From NCBI GenBank assembly GCA_024509875.1, contig JAMPIV010008089.1:57501-121500 (forward strand): a DNA stretch of 64,000 nucleotides. The letters are read 5' to 3'. Positions 1-11,332 of this stretch are shown in pieces. Position 1 is the first letter of the stretch; each line of letters begins with the position of its first letter. The notes under the pieces are model-generated. The model was given only the letters and a program-made list of their open reading frames with translations. It searched no databases and had not been told where the DNA came from. The translations under genes were made by a program, and so were the position numbers. The DNA comes from Oreohelix idahoensis. Its lineage: Eukaryota; Mollusca; Gastropoda; Stylommatophora; Oreohelicidae.

Positions 1-4
1 CGAA

Positions 5-751
5 TTGGAACGGGCTACGACTTATGGCACATGGAACACAAGAAGTATAAATGGGAAAGAAGAGGAGCTGGTGGAAGAGATGAGGAAAGCAAAACTAGAA
101 ATCCTGGCTATAACGGAAACAAAGAAAAAGGGCCAAGGAGTCATGGATCTCGATGGCAACACGCTGCTCTACAGTGGTGTACCTACGTCTGAAAGAGCCA
201 AAGGGGGCGTGGGTTGCATTGTGGCCAAAAACCAGAAAGATAGTATCAAGGGATGGAACTTTGTCTCGGAGCGCATTATGGTTGTAAAACTAAAAGAAGG
301 AGAAACCATAGTCAACCTGGTCATAGTGTGTGGGCCAAATGAGGATGAGAGAGCAGAGGTCAAGGAGGAATTCTTCGAGCTGCTTCAAAGGACAGTGGAT
401 GACTGCCTAGATGAAATTATCATGCTTGGAGATTTCAATGCCAGAATTATAAATGACCATGCTAGATGGGGTGGAGTTATCGGAAGATATGGAGAAGATA
501 CTCTCAATGACAATGGAAAGCGACTCCTTAGATTCTGCAGTGAGCAGAATCTGATCATTACAAACACAAAGTTCCCCCATAAGCGCATACATGCATACAC
601 TAGATGTGAACCAACAAAGAATGAGAAGTCAGTGATCGACTATGCCATTGTTAGGAGGAGCTCATTCAAATATGTCCGGGATGCTAGAGTCTGGAGGGGG
701 CCAGAGATTGGAAGTGATCACTACCTGCTTACAATCAAAAGAAAAACTTGA
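5..751 (+). CDS. LINE A1 endonuclease domain (EEP family)
   Basis: An open frame of 248 codons with the exonuclease-endonuclease-phosphatase signature in order: TWNTRSI (metal-binding Asn), ITETKK (catalytic Glu), LGDFNARI (Asp/Asn pair), a C-terminal region with VIDYAIV, and GSDHYLL (final Asp-His). The enzyme nicks target DNA to prime reverse transcription. The frame may start upstream of the window; the first codon here is TTG, not ATG. Although this block is intact, the rest of the element is broken. Confidence 0.88.
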   Translation: MERATTYGTWNTRSINGKEEELVEEMRKAKLEILAITETKKKGQGVMDLDGNTLLYSGVPTSERAKGGVGCIVAKNQKDSIKGWNFVSERIMVVKLKEGETIVNLVIVCGPNEDERAEVKEEFFELLQRTVDDCLDEIIMLGDFNARIINDHARWGGVIGRYGEDTLNDNGKRLLRFCSEQNLIITNTKFPHKRIHAYTRCEPTKNEKSVIDYAIVRRSSFKYVRDARVWRGPEIGSDHYLLTIKRKT

Positions 752-1447
752 AGAGTTGCTCAGCCTAGGAACTGCCCAACATCACGCAAGAAACAAAGTA
801 AACAAACGGGAGAAATGAGCATTAAGACCTACAAGCTGAGAGAGCCAGAAATTAAGACCAGATATCAGGGGCTTATTGCTGCAGTGGTGAGCAACACAGA
901 AGAACAACCTGACGACTTGGAAACCCTCTGGCTTAAATTCAATGACATCATAAAGACAGCTGCTGCAGAACCATGTGGTGAAGTCCGACTTGGGAACAAG
1001 AGAAAGAAGACTCTTGGTGGACAGAGGAAGTCAAAGAGAAAATAAGAGAGAAGAAAATGGCATGGAAACAATACTTAGGAGCTAAAAACACAGCAGGACA
1101 AATAGAGAAATATAGAGAATATGTGATACTCAGAACAGAAGCAAAGAACAAGGTGCTAGCAGCAAAACAGAAGTCCTGGGAAGAATTTGGAGAAAAGCTA
1201 GAAAAAGATGCGCAAGAAAACCAGAAATTGTTCTATAAGACCATAAAGAATATGAGGAAGGAAAAACAGTGCCCTCTTAAATTTATAAAGGACAAGCAAG
1301 TCAAATTGCTTACTGCCCCAAAAGAAGTAATGGAAAGATGGAAAGAATATTTTTGAGAGCTCCTGGATGGTGAGCAAGGTCAAGCATCAGAAATGATAAC
1401 CACTAGCACAGAAGAGGACACAAAATGGTGATGAAGATGACATAAAG

Positions 1448-2874
1448 ATGGAAGAACTGAAGGCAGCACTGGAGAAAATCAAGATGGGCAAAGCAGCAGG
1501 GCATTATGGTATAACACCAGAAATGGTTAAGTACATGGGAGCAGCAGGCGACCTATTACTCCTAAGGGTCCTACGGGCAGCTTGGTGCAACAAGACCATA
1601 CCAAAGGATTGGGAGATTGCCATAATAACACCGATTTTCAAAAAGGGTGACAACCGACAATGTGGAAACCATAGAGGCATATCCCTTCTCAGTGTCCCTG
1701 GTAAAATCTACTCTAGAATACTGGAGCAGAGACTCAGACGCCTAGCTGAGCCACAAATGGATGAGGTCCAGTGTGGCGTCCGAGCAAATCGAAGTACTCA
1801 AGACCTAATCTTCACACTCAGACAGTTCAGTAAAAAGGCCCTTGAGTATAAGAGTGAGATCCATCTTTACTTCTTAGATCTGGAAAAGGCATTTGACAAG
1901 GTCCACTGGAACAAACTCTGGGACTGTTTGGCAAAGAAGACCATTCCAACACCTCTGATTCATGCTATACAGAGCTTCTGCAAGTCTTGCAGAAATTATG
2001 TGAGGACAGCAAACCATAAGTCATAAGAGTTCAGGACCACCACTGGTGTAAGACAAGGTGATATCCTGTCACCTTATCTTTTCATACTCCTCATGGACGA
2101 TGTCATCAAGGCATGTAAGGAGAGAACAAAAACGTATTCAGTGGGGTTCTGGAAGATGAGACAGGTATGTATTTCAGAGCTGGCATATGCTGATGATGTT
2201 GCCCTGATTGCTAAATCAGAGGCACATCTCCAATCCAACCTGCAAGTATGGAAGTAAGAGCTGGAGAAGAGGGGGATGGTCATAAGGAGCTCTGAAACAA
2301 AATCCATGGTGATATCACGAGAAGAAAGAAGACATCATATTAAGCTGGGAGAATAGGTCCTGGAGCAGGTCGACCACTTTAAATATCTCGGAGCTATTAT
2401 AGACCGAATTAAGGCATCAAAAAAGAGTTGGCCACTCGAAAAGCAGCAGCTGTGAGACTTTTTCAGGCCATAAATCGAGGATTCCTCAGCAAGAGAGAGG
2501 TTGGTAAGAAAAAGAAGATGGCTGTATACCGCTCCACCTATGTCCCAGTCTTGACATATGGATGCGAGTCATGGGCAATGACTACAACCCACAAAAGCCA
2601 GATCCAAACCTCAGAAATTAGGTATCTGAGGAAGGTGGTCGAAGTAAGAAGAAGAGACATGGTCCGCAACCAGACGATACGTCAAGGTCTAAAATCCCAC
2701 CCCCTGCAGACCCAAGTAGAACAGTCCCAACTAAGATGGTTTGGCCATGTCTGCAGAATGGGAGAAGATCGGCTACCACGACAAGCATGGGAAACAAAGA
2801 GCCAGGGATCCAGACCCACAGGACGACCCACAGTTCGCTGGGAGGACAACATTAGACAATCTTTGAAGGACTGA
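1448..2874 (+). pseudogene. LINE A1 reverse transcriptase and C-terminal tail, broken
   Basis: 1448-2026 shows KMGKAAGHYGITPEMVK, then NHRGISLLSVPGKIYSRILE, FRAN-type RANRSTQDLIFTLRQ and LDLEKAFDKVHW. Continuing past a stop are GVRQGDILSP (about 2047) and the catalytic ELAYADDVALI (about 2180), with stops around 2256 and 2356. The tail at 2428-2874 includes YRSTYVPVLTYGCESWAMTT and RWFGHVCRMGEDRLPRQAWE, typical of this clade. The catalytic YADD is present, but the frame is interrupted at least four times. Confidence 0.88.
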
Positions 2875-2982
2875 GGACTAGAATGGAACCAGGCCAGAAG
2901 GAAGACAGCTGATAGAATGGTCTGGCGCTCTCTCTTCCAAACCTCTACACTTCACGGTAGAAGGGGAACGACTAAGTATGTA

Positions 2983-4467
2983 AGTTATAGGTTATAAACC
3001 AGAAGCTATTTTCATCGCTCTCTACTACAGAACCTTCCCCCGTACCACCCGTCAGTGTGCCGCATACTGCCGCTTTTCTTTACTTTTTCCATTGGATCGT
3101 GCGCCGTGTTGGGCAGAGGCACGTATCTTTCAACCACAGTTAGAAGTCCTTCTGTTCAACCACAGATAGAAGTCCTTCTGTTATATCAGAGCGCAATTAG
3201 CAGTTTAAAAAAAAAGAACGCTGTGCCTGTCATGGGCGGACGAACAGTCCGGCACTGCCCGATGGCCCACATAAATAGTTGGCCACTGTCCCCTAGCCTT
3301 CCTTATTATGCACAACTAATTGCCACAGAAACCACCGCTGCTAGATCCTGTGAATTCTTGGCGCACGCGCTGCTAGCGTATGTGAATGCTTAGCGCATGC
3401 TCCCTGTAAGGGGGGACCAGCTGTAGTGATGGTTCTATGCTCGACAAAGAACGGAAAGGAAAATGATGTTTCTCGTAACAGATGCTACCACATAGGAGTG
3501 AAGTGTTTGAGACTTCGCCTATGCTAGATCTCAGTTTTATGAGTGGGATCATTCTCTTCCTCGCTGCCCTTGCCTTCTCTAACTTCAGAGCAGAATCTAA
3601 TACCCATTTACTACTTGGTAGACGCTGCCAGATATTAAAACCAGGTAACTCTGCACCAAGAAGCAATTACTCTGCCATTCGATGCTCATGTGGCGGATAG
3701 CTGCTGAACAAACGTTAACCTAAAAAAGCAGTGGCGGTTCAGTTGGTGGCAGCTATGGGAAGAGAGGTGGGATAGCGAGAGGCACATTTATATCTATAAA
3801 ATGGCTCATATGCTTAATGAAATGACTGTCAGGCAAACAAGAAGTTGCCTTAAAACTTTCCGAGCCGTCGCTGCCTTGCGCATAGGCGTCTCTCCATAGA
3901 GAGTTTTTATTTTAAATGCGGAAAAAGTACATTTGATCCCGAGGACACCGCCATCTTAAATGCCAGCGGGAGAGGTCTAGCCCGAAATTTCCCTAGTTTA
4001 GAGAATCTTCTCCCCCCCCCCCCCCCCCCCCCCCCCCCCAGCCGTCACCTAAAGAATTATCAAATCAGCCACTGGGATCTAACGGTAGATCGGGTCAACT
4101 GCTTGCTGACCTCTGCACTTTCACTTTGACATTCTCCCGACCTATCTATTTTCTCTATGTCACTCACCTCGCTACAGTATGATGATGCTGTTAGTCCCAT
4201 TCACAGCCTGTTATTAGTCGTGTCTTACGACATATTGGAGAGAGCAATGGTCCTATCCTGTCACTGTTTCCTGTGAGACCCTCCGACCCCAGGGGACTAC
4301 CTTGGGTGAGTCTTGTCTAGCATCACTTTGTTGTTGTTGTTGTTTTGATGAGGTGATGGGTGGAGAGCGGGCACTTAACAGCTGACCGTTATTGCCTCTT
4401 CTCGTTCCATCTTTGGTCAGGTCATTTAGTCTTAGCTCTTTTCTACGCCCGATCGACAAGAGTGGTG
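2983..4467. other. intergenic stretch of short dispersed repeats
   Basis: No gene seen. 3110-3215 resembles dispersed element G (TATATCAGAGCGCA near 3183). 3283-3475 resembles element H (GGGGACCAGCTGTAGTGATGG at 3413). 3500-3700 contains a decayed SINE N fragment on the minus strand (CTTCCTCGCTGCCCTTGCC near 3556). A tract of 28 C residues sits at 4012-4039. The remainder is unassigned. Confidence 0.5.
4012..4039. repeat. poly-C tract
   Basis: An uninterrupted run of 28 C residues. Such runs are error-prone in sequencing, so the length should not be trusted. Confidence 0.9.
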
Positions 4468-4475
4468 GTTAGGGT
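4440..4475 (+). mobile_element. 5' part of SINE N, split by hAT1
   Basis: GACAAGAGTGGTGGTTAGGGT is the tRNA-like A-box region of SINE N and joins directly to GCTGGTCTCTCGCGGC at 10043 if hAT1 and one target copy are removed. The join gives a continuous tRNA-like head. Confidence 0.7.
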
Positions 4476-5699
4476 CAGGGCCGGATTAAGCTAGTGCGGG
4501 GCCTGTAGCATATGTTGAGAAAGGGGCCCTATATTTTAAAAAAAAACCAATAAAACAACACAAACATTTTTGAACACATACATTTTTAATTTGCATAGTA
4601 ATTATCATTATCAATTAATTCGTGCTTGTAATCCTATAAACTTGCCACTCATGTTGCTGGCGTTGTCATAACTTTGACCACGGTGTGACAAACGAACTCA
4701 GCTGACCCTGAATTGTTGTATGATATGGTACGACCCTTTGTAACGACCCCTTCGGATAACATCAGTGCCCCCGAATATTGTGGTAACTTTTCGTCAAACG
4801 GGTTTTTTTTCCACCTGGACTCATTAGCATGCAACCTTTCCACGCAGATTATCAACACGTTTGCTGATTAATATGTGGACAGTTATCTACCATACATTCT
4901 GGTCATCGCATTGATTTAAGGAGAGGTTAAATCACGCCCACGGATATCTCTTGAGCAATCATATGCAGTTATTTTCATTAACTTGGCCCAGTGGGGGCGG
5001 TGCCAGAATCAAACAGAAAGTAGCGGCACACGATCAAACAGGCACTGATGGATCTCAGGAAAGACCAGCGGCGCTATCAAAGGCAGTAGTGGTCCCTGAA
5101 ACGAGCGACGCAAGTTTCTTGCCGGTATTTTGCATCTCGGTGTTAACCACAGAACCGATCGCAGTGGACGCGAACGGGAAAGCCGACGCGGATGCAGCGA
5201 GCGGAGATACGGAAGACCCGGGGCAGCATCTCTCTTTAGTCTGGCGGTCAGATCCCCGAAAGTCTCCTGAGATCTAAAAAGGTTTCGAATTCTAACATGT
5301 CCCCCCAATCTTGCATTCCAGTTAGATATATACAGACCACGAAGAAAGCCATTTTATCATTCGGTCACCAGAGATTTAAGATTCACTAGCTATAGTAGAA
5401 ATTTTGCTAGATTTCCATCTGAATTGGTGGCTACATTGGAGTGTTTCTTTTTTCTGTGCACGGTATAATATATTTGTTAAAGTGATCAGTGGTCTAGTGT
5501 TTTCATTTTATTTCACTGGATTTTGTGTTTATTTAAATCTATTAAATTAAACTCATCCCAAAAGTTCCAGTGGGAAATTTAATGATATATCTATTATAAT
5601 ATTTCCAAAAATAATAGATGCTTAAATGTTAAAGTAACTTTTAAAGTCGCGAAGGAATTTATAATTAATAAATTTGGTACTTGTGCGTTAATTCACCGT

Positions 5700-5998
5700 C
5701 AAATTAATATTTTGGCAATTTATTACCCAAACCGAGAACCGTACTATTTCTTACATTTGTTTTTTTTACAATTTTTTTCTTTTTTTCTCGCCTTAATCCA
5801 ATCGCAGTCTAGGCCGTGGAGTTGTGACATTTACCCAGTCCGTCCGTCCTTTCTTTTTTTTTTAAACCGGAAAAAATACCACTTACTCGAATTTTTTTTT
5901 TTTTTACACTTTTTGTCTCGTTTTGGTGAGGCGCGTCCCGTTCAACCTAGTCGGTTATATTAGGGCGCATGTCCAAATATAAAAGACCCTTAAGTCTA
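5700..5998. repeat. element G, copy inside hAT1
   Basis: TTTTGGTGAGGCGCGTCCCG, TTCAACCTAGTCGGTTATAT and TCCAAATATAAAAGACCC recur, inverted, at 60800-60905. It is T-rich on the left side; boundaries are approximate. Confidence 0.6.
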
Positions 5999-6029
5999 GG
6001 GAATTGCTAGTCATCATAATCATCATCAT

Positions 6030-6690
6030 CAGCTTTCAAGTCCCTATCAGAGTCAGGTATCCATTTACAGCTGGTTAGACTGATGCGTGACACTACCAAG
6101 CTCAAGAGGTGGGGCCTACGTAGCTATAAATGCGTGACACCTGTTCCCTTCCTCGCTGCCGTTGCCTTCTCTAACTCAAGATCAGAGTCAGGTACCCTTT
6201 TACAGCTGGTTAGACTGATGCGTGACACTACCAAGCTTTGAACCCGAAACCCGGTAACTTATTGCGGTAGTGGAGCGTTAGAGACTTCACTATAATAGGT
6301 CCAGCATCGAGAGGTGGGGCCTACCTAGCTATAAATGGGTACTTAACTTTGAGTTAGGGAAGGAAAAGACAGCGAGGAAGGAAACTGGTCTCCCCACCTC
6401 TCGATGCTGGACCTAGTGTAGTGAAGTCTCTAACGCTCCACTACCGCAATAAGTTACCAGGTTTCGGGTTCAAAGCTTGGTAGTGTCACGCATCGTCTAA
6501 CCAGCTGTAAATGGGTACCTGACTCTGATCTTGAGTTAGAGAAGGCAACGGCAGCGAGGAAGGGAACAGGTGTCACGCATTTATAGCTAGGTAGGCCCCA
6601 CCTCTCGAGCTTGGTAGTGTCACGCATCAGTCTAACCAGCTGTAAATGGGTACCTGACTCTGATCTTGAGTTAGAGAAGGCAACGGCAGC
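6030..6690. repeat. large imperfect inverted repeat made of head-to-head SINE N copies
   Basis: The left arm reads SINE N in reverse (GTCAGGTACCC...TTACAGCTGGTTAGAC, GCATCGAGAGGTGGGGCC) and the right arm reads it forward (GCCCCACCTCTCGAGC, TAACCAGCTGTAAATGGGTA). Each arm also carries an internal duplication of the CAGCTGTAAATGGGTACCTGAC module. The arms meet around 6340-6390. It lies inside hAT1. Confidence 0.8.
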
Positions 6691-8174
6691 GACTTCCCTT
6701 GTTTCCTGTGTACCGTTAACTTGTAGAACTGATTCAATACCGTTTTATTGGTTTATAAACTTAAAATACGGGGGGGGGGGGGTTGAGGGCGGGTCTGTCG
6801 TAAGCGTGTCAACTATGAATGCACGAGGAACGTTTTATTTTTTTTTAACTTGCCCTCCCAAACCACAATGTGAAATCAACCTTTTTCAGTCAAGAAAAAG
6901 TACGGTTCTCAGTTTGGGTAATAAATTTCCACAATTTGATTTTAGCGGTGGATTAACGCACACGAACCCGATATTTTATTTACTGCTCTACTGTGAGAGA
7001 GTACCTATTTACCTGAACTGTGACTGAGCCTAGTTTTTCCTCACTGGATTTAAAACCTACCGGTCAGTTGCTATCATCACGCCTTGAAGGAATTTTACCT
7101 CCAGCAGCGAAATTAAAGAGACCACTCCATCCTCACCCCTGTATTGAATTGTGTCAGTGCCATCCCATAGACTCCATTTTATATAATAAAACACAAGAAC
7201 TCTTAGGCTTCAAGTCCGGTGATAAATGGGAATATTTTCTATCAGCTAACCTCGCTACATCTGAGGCGGGACATCGAAGTACCCGACATTTTCATATGTC
7301 AGGAGTGTAATTGCTGTTTATATAATTCTATGGATTGTCTGATGCTGCAATCGGTAAGTGTGTGTGAGTATATGAGTGTGGGCCCTCACAAGCGTGCATG
7401 AATGACAGGAGATTCAATTTTTGCAAACCATTTGTTAACTTGCCTACCGGGTAATACATTTTCTGTATACCCTGCATTGTTCCTTTAAGTGGGATATTTT
7501 GTTAATTCTGTTTAAACCCCCCCCCCTCCCCCCTTTTCATTTTTCTTAGTAAAGGGAAAAACAATTGGGAATAACAGGATTTTTGTCTACCACACATACC
7601 TAATATTGTAACACCTCTTTCAGAGTAATTAAATCCACTGTTGGGTTACCTTACCTATGTTCCCGATAAATATCTATCTTTGGACTGGGTTTATCTTTGT
7701 CTAATAAGCGGGAAGGGCTTAGTCGATACCAATCTTCTTCACCCCCTCCCCACCTTGTTATTTGTATTTTCTGTACTTATGATATTTTTTCTGTAACACA
7801 TGATTATCGTTGTGATTGATTTTAATGTTAATAAACAGCATAAACTTATTTAGTACTGTGTTGTAATACCCAAAGCCCAAATTTCCCCTATCTGTTTAAT
7901 ACAGTTTGTATTCACGTGCGTCTGTGTGTTTGAAGCACGAAATCGGTGTGAGCGCAGGTGTGTGTCTGGAAACTGGCAAATAATTGTTTGATCAGGAGAG
8001 TTTGAAGAGAAGATTGAGAGGAACGATTTGTCGTAAATAAGTCTGTCCTTACTCTCCCCAGCACTCAGTGAAGCAACTATTTACGCTCTAACCTTTCCTA
8101 TCACTGAGCTTTCACCATCATTCTCCACTCTAAACAGAACCACTATTTCTAAGACTCTTTCTCTCAAAATAAAT

Positions 8175-9405
8175 TTACGACACACGGCAGTCTTTAATAT
8201 CAATGTCATTTGCCTTTAAAAAATTAAGTAGACTTTTAGTAAGCTGTTCAGCACTATGACCTTCCATATCCAAAAATGTCACAAATCTTTCAACTGGTTC
8301 AGATGGCAAAACATAGCGCAGAGTCAAAGTCAGCAGGTCCATATTAGATATATCTGGAGTAGAATCCAATGAAACGGAATAATACTTGTATTTCTTCACT
8401 TCACAGAGAATGTGATCCAGTATGCTGGATCCAATCAGATTGATGAATTCCTCACACATTGTTTTAGATAGATATGATGTATGTTCAAATCCTTTGTTTG
8501 CATGAGTACTTATATGCTCTGTCAGAAAAGGGTCAAACTTGGCCAGTAATTCTAACAACCCTAAGTAATTCCCGTTATAAGGGTACCCAACAATTTCATC
8601 ACTGCCACGAAATGAAAGGCCTCGTTCTGCTAAAAACTTCACAACTTCAATTATTCGCTCTAGAAGTTTGTGTCAATACTTTTCTTGAATGTCCATTTGT
8701 TTCACAAGATGGGAATCGACACGTTCACCTTTGTTTTTACGCATCAACAGTGAAATTAAAGCTTGTCTATGTGAGGAGCTTTCTTCATGTCGACGCAATA
8801 GATTGCTTGCATTTTTCCAGTCATTAAACCCTTCCACAGTAAACTTTGATGAACATTCTGAACTCATTAGCTAGCATGGGAAACAGAATAGGCGCCCTTT
8901 ACTTTCTGAATAGCATAACCATTTTCTTGCATGTTGCTTGTTTGTAAGTTTATGAATATGTGTAAAATAAGACTTCTGACAGTATCGAGTTTTCTTTTCA
9001 GTGTCATACAATCGCACGGATGAAGAGAAGGCACTATCAACATGTTGACATTTTTCACTTCCCTTGGATATGCAATATTCACCCTCACAGTCATCTATAT
9101 TGTTCGGCCAGTCACCAATATCATTAGAGTACTTCTTCGTTTCACTTATTCTTTCACATTCAGACTCAGTGTATACTGGGTTTTGCTGTATGTTTTCTGC
9201 TGCACAGCCTGCACTAGTACTAGTTGTTCCTGTACTTCCAGCTTCAGCGGTTAGAGTACAACCACCATGAACATCAAAATATTCTGTCAGCTTACGTGTT
9301 TTTTGATATCACAAGTTGATCTCTTCTTTCTTTTTCTTCCTTCGCTTTACGTTTTTTACTTCCAGAAGCATAATTACGTCCAATATCTCTGTGTCTACTG
9401 CTCAT
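8175..9405 (-). pseudogene. hAT1 transposase remnant (TTF zinc finger plus DUF4371-type region)
   Basis: Reading leftward from the ATG at 9405, MSSRHRDIGRNYASGSKKRK begins a basic nuclear N-terminus. A TTF-type zinc-finger stretch follows near 8940-8870 (ARKWLCYSESKGRLFCFPC), then NDWKNASNLLRRHEESSSHR and, at 8175-8642, NYLGLLELLAKFDPFLTEHI and YYSVSLDSTPDISNMDLLTL. This is the N-terminal half of the ZMYM/TTF-type hAT transposases, up to the first catalytic Asp region (SLDSTPD). Several frameshifts and stops lie between blocks. The C-terminal dimerisation domain is missing, so no activity is expected. Confidence 0.85.
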
Positions 9406-10034
9406 TTTTAGAGTTTTCTAACCTTACAAATCAAGAAATTTTAATCAAGATCGAAAGAGAGTGCGAGCACGCCGTATACCTCAATTAAAACAGGAAGTTT
9501 CCGTTTCCTAAATTCTAGATTTTACTGTTAATGCAAATTCATTTAACAAAGAACGAAACAAAATTAGAGGGGCAGTCACCTAGAGCCAAAAAAGTGGCTT
9601 CCGTCCAAAAGTGACCAAATTTTCAACGCCACTTAAATGGCTTCCGTCCGCAAACAGTTAAGATTAAAATAATGAAGAGTCACACTAAGTCACCCTCTTA
9701 TGCTCTTTCTCTCACAATTTCGTGACACCAAATGAAAAGGCGTTAAAGATGGCATAAATCACAAGATCATTGGTTTAACGCTCGCATTTTTTTTTCTTCT
9801 CTCTAACCAGCGGCACTCGAGCTTTCCAGCTCTTTTGGCCCAATGACATGTCATTGCGAGGCTGGGGGGTCAGTGGACTTTCCTTCCAACCCGGTCAGGA
9901 GCTTCGCTCCTTCCCATCAACGCTCGTATTAGAAGATGACGAAAAAATTATGTACATATTTATTGGCGCGGGGCCCCTAAACGCGCGGGGCCCGTAGCAT
10001 ATGCTACTTGTGCTACTACGTTAATCCGGCACTG

Positions 10035-10236
10035 GTTAGGGTGCTGGTCTCTCGCGGCAAAGATGCTGGGTTCCATTCACGATATCCACACGTTCCAATC
10101 TACCCAGCTGTAAACTGGTACCTGACTTTGCTATTGAGTTAGCAAAGGAAAAGGCGTCGAGGAAGAGAACTGGTCTCCCCATTTCTCGATGCTGAGTCTA
10201 GTATATTGAAGTCTCTAACACTTCAATCCCCTACGG
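10035..10236 (+). mobile_element. SINE N, main part (tRNA-derived)
   Basis: Contains the B-box-like GGGTTCCATTC (about 10069), then the conserved body CAGCTGTAAACTGGTACCTGAC and the downstream AGGAAGAGAACTGG stretch also seen at 6330-6690 and, in part, at 53225-53378. This is the right part of the SINE cut by hAT1. Confidence 0.75.
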
Positions 10237-10590
10237 CAGTATCTGAGGGGGGTGGGGCGCTTCCTTTACCTATTTTTTTCTAAGGAATCCCAAAACAATA
10301 CTCCTAGAGCTGCTTCATGTGTCACTATCGATGTTGATCTGGGTGCATCTGCTATTGCACATAATGTTTGATATGAAGAATCCTGTCCATATATTTTATT
10401 AATGTGGGCTGGAGAGTCATATACTGTGCTTGTATAGTCTACTTTTCTTTAAATTATTATTGTAATTTTTAATGAAGTAAAATATTTCGTCCAATCTCTG
10501 ATGGGTTATAATTTGGATATATACCGGTACTGTCCTAATTCCAAATAATATATTCAGTTACCGATACATGATCATCATCATTCCTTATGT
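10237..10590. other. no feature seen
   Basis: AT-rich sequence between SINE N and a LINE tail, with no coding potential and no repeat that I recognise from elsewhere in the window. Confidence 0.5.
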
Positions 10591-10596
10591 CCTATT

Positions 10597-10910
10597 ATTG
10601 TAAACGTAGTAAGTACAGACAAGTGCCAGTTGAACAAGAGATGAGAAGAAGACGATGGCGATGGATAGGACACACACTGAGGAAACTTGCTTATAGCATT
10701 AGAAGGCAGTCCTTGTTCTGGAACCCCCATTGCAAGAGAGGCAGAGGTAGACCAAGAAGCACACGGAGAAGAGAGCTGGAAACAGAAGTGAAAATGATGA
10801 GGAGAACGTGGAAAGAACTTGAGATGATGGCACGTGACAGGAGGACTTGGCATGTGTTTGTTGAAGGCCTTTGCTCCTTTGGGAGTGGAGGGTTATGAAT
10901 GTATGAATAA
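10597..10910 (+). mobile_element. LINE B-like 3' fragment
   Basis: Encodes the C-terminal tail of LINE B in one open stretch: QVPVEQEMRRRRWRWIGHTL, RRQSLFWNPHCKRGRGRPRS and WHVFVEGLCSFGSG. Nearly the same words occur in B1 (about 30090-30370) and B2 (minus, 18421-18700). The 5' part is truncated at about 10597. It is divergent from B1 and B2 and probably older or a sister subfamily. Confidence 0.8.
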
Positions 10911-11332
10911 GTAGGCCTATAGTGTCCTGATTACGTGGATTTCCTTTAACTGGAAAAGAGCAGGGGGGTAGGGCTGGAGTGTGTAAAGGATAGTACCTCA
11001 CGGTGAGAGGCAGTCACTTCCTCTTTTTGAGGATGGCCTGGATCCTATTTGGTTCCCCCACTCCAGTTCATCTCATGTATGGCTCCTCGAGTCTGCTTGT
11101 GTACGGCAGCGCCACCCCCCGGGCAACGGCTTTGACTGGCCGGCCAAACTACATGAGTAAATTGAAAAAGGGAGGTCCCCCTTAAACAGTACACACAACT
11201 GCTGGCCGAACGGGCGGATGATCAATAATATTTTGACAACGGCTTCTAGGGCAGGAGTTGGAAAGGCCTGGTATCGGGCTGAGGGCGCACCATGGACTGT
11301 AATGGTAAGCGGCCAGAACCATCCAGAAAGCA

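Larger units (their letters stand above)
1..2982 (+). mobile_element. LINE family A, copy A1 (RTE-like non-LTR retrotransposon), decayed, 5' end at window edge
   Basis: A single plus-strand element with an AP endonuclease (5-751), a Lys-rich linker, a reverse transcriptase (about 1448-2310) and a C-terminal tail (2428-2874). The 3' end carries a short decayed AAGT-type repeat (ACTAAGTATGTAAGTTATAG). Stops and frameshifts separate the coding blocks, so the copy is dead. Four more copies of the same 3' region occur at 23545-24326, 34283-34575, 49937-50066 and 60731-61279. Related animal sequences are often database-labelled craniofacial development protein 2-like. Length fits an RTE-type element of about 3 kb. 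Confidence 0.9.
4476..10034 (-). mobile_element. hAT-type DNA transposon (hAT1), 5.56 kb, defective
   Basis: The ends are imperfect terminal inverted repeats: CAGGGCCGGATTAAGC on the left and, in reverse complement, CAGTGCCGGATTAACG on the right, with a further shared GTAGCATATG just inside. They are flanked by a perfect 8-bp duplication GTTAGGGT (4468-4475 and 10035-10042), the size made by hAT transposases. A transposase remnant runs on the minus strand (9405-8175). The C-terminal half is not recognisable, and the left half holds other repeats, including a SINE palindrome at 6030-6690. The element is inserted in the A-box region of a tRNA-derived SINE. Confidence 0.9.

Noticed and set aside
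3055..3393. A 112-codon open frame with a possible signal-like N-terminus.
   Set aside because: It overlaps dispersed repeats G and H and has no supporting splice sites or similarity that I recognise.
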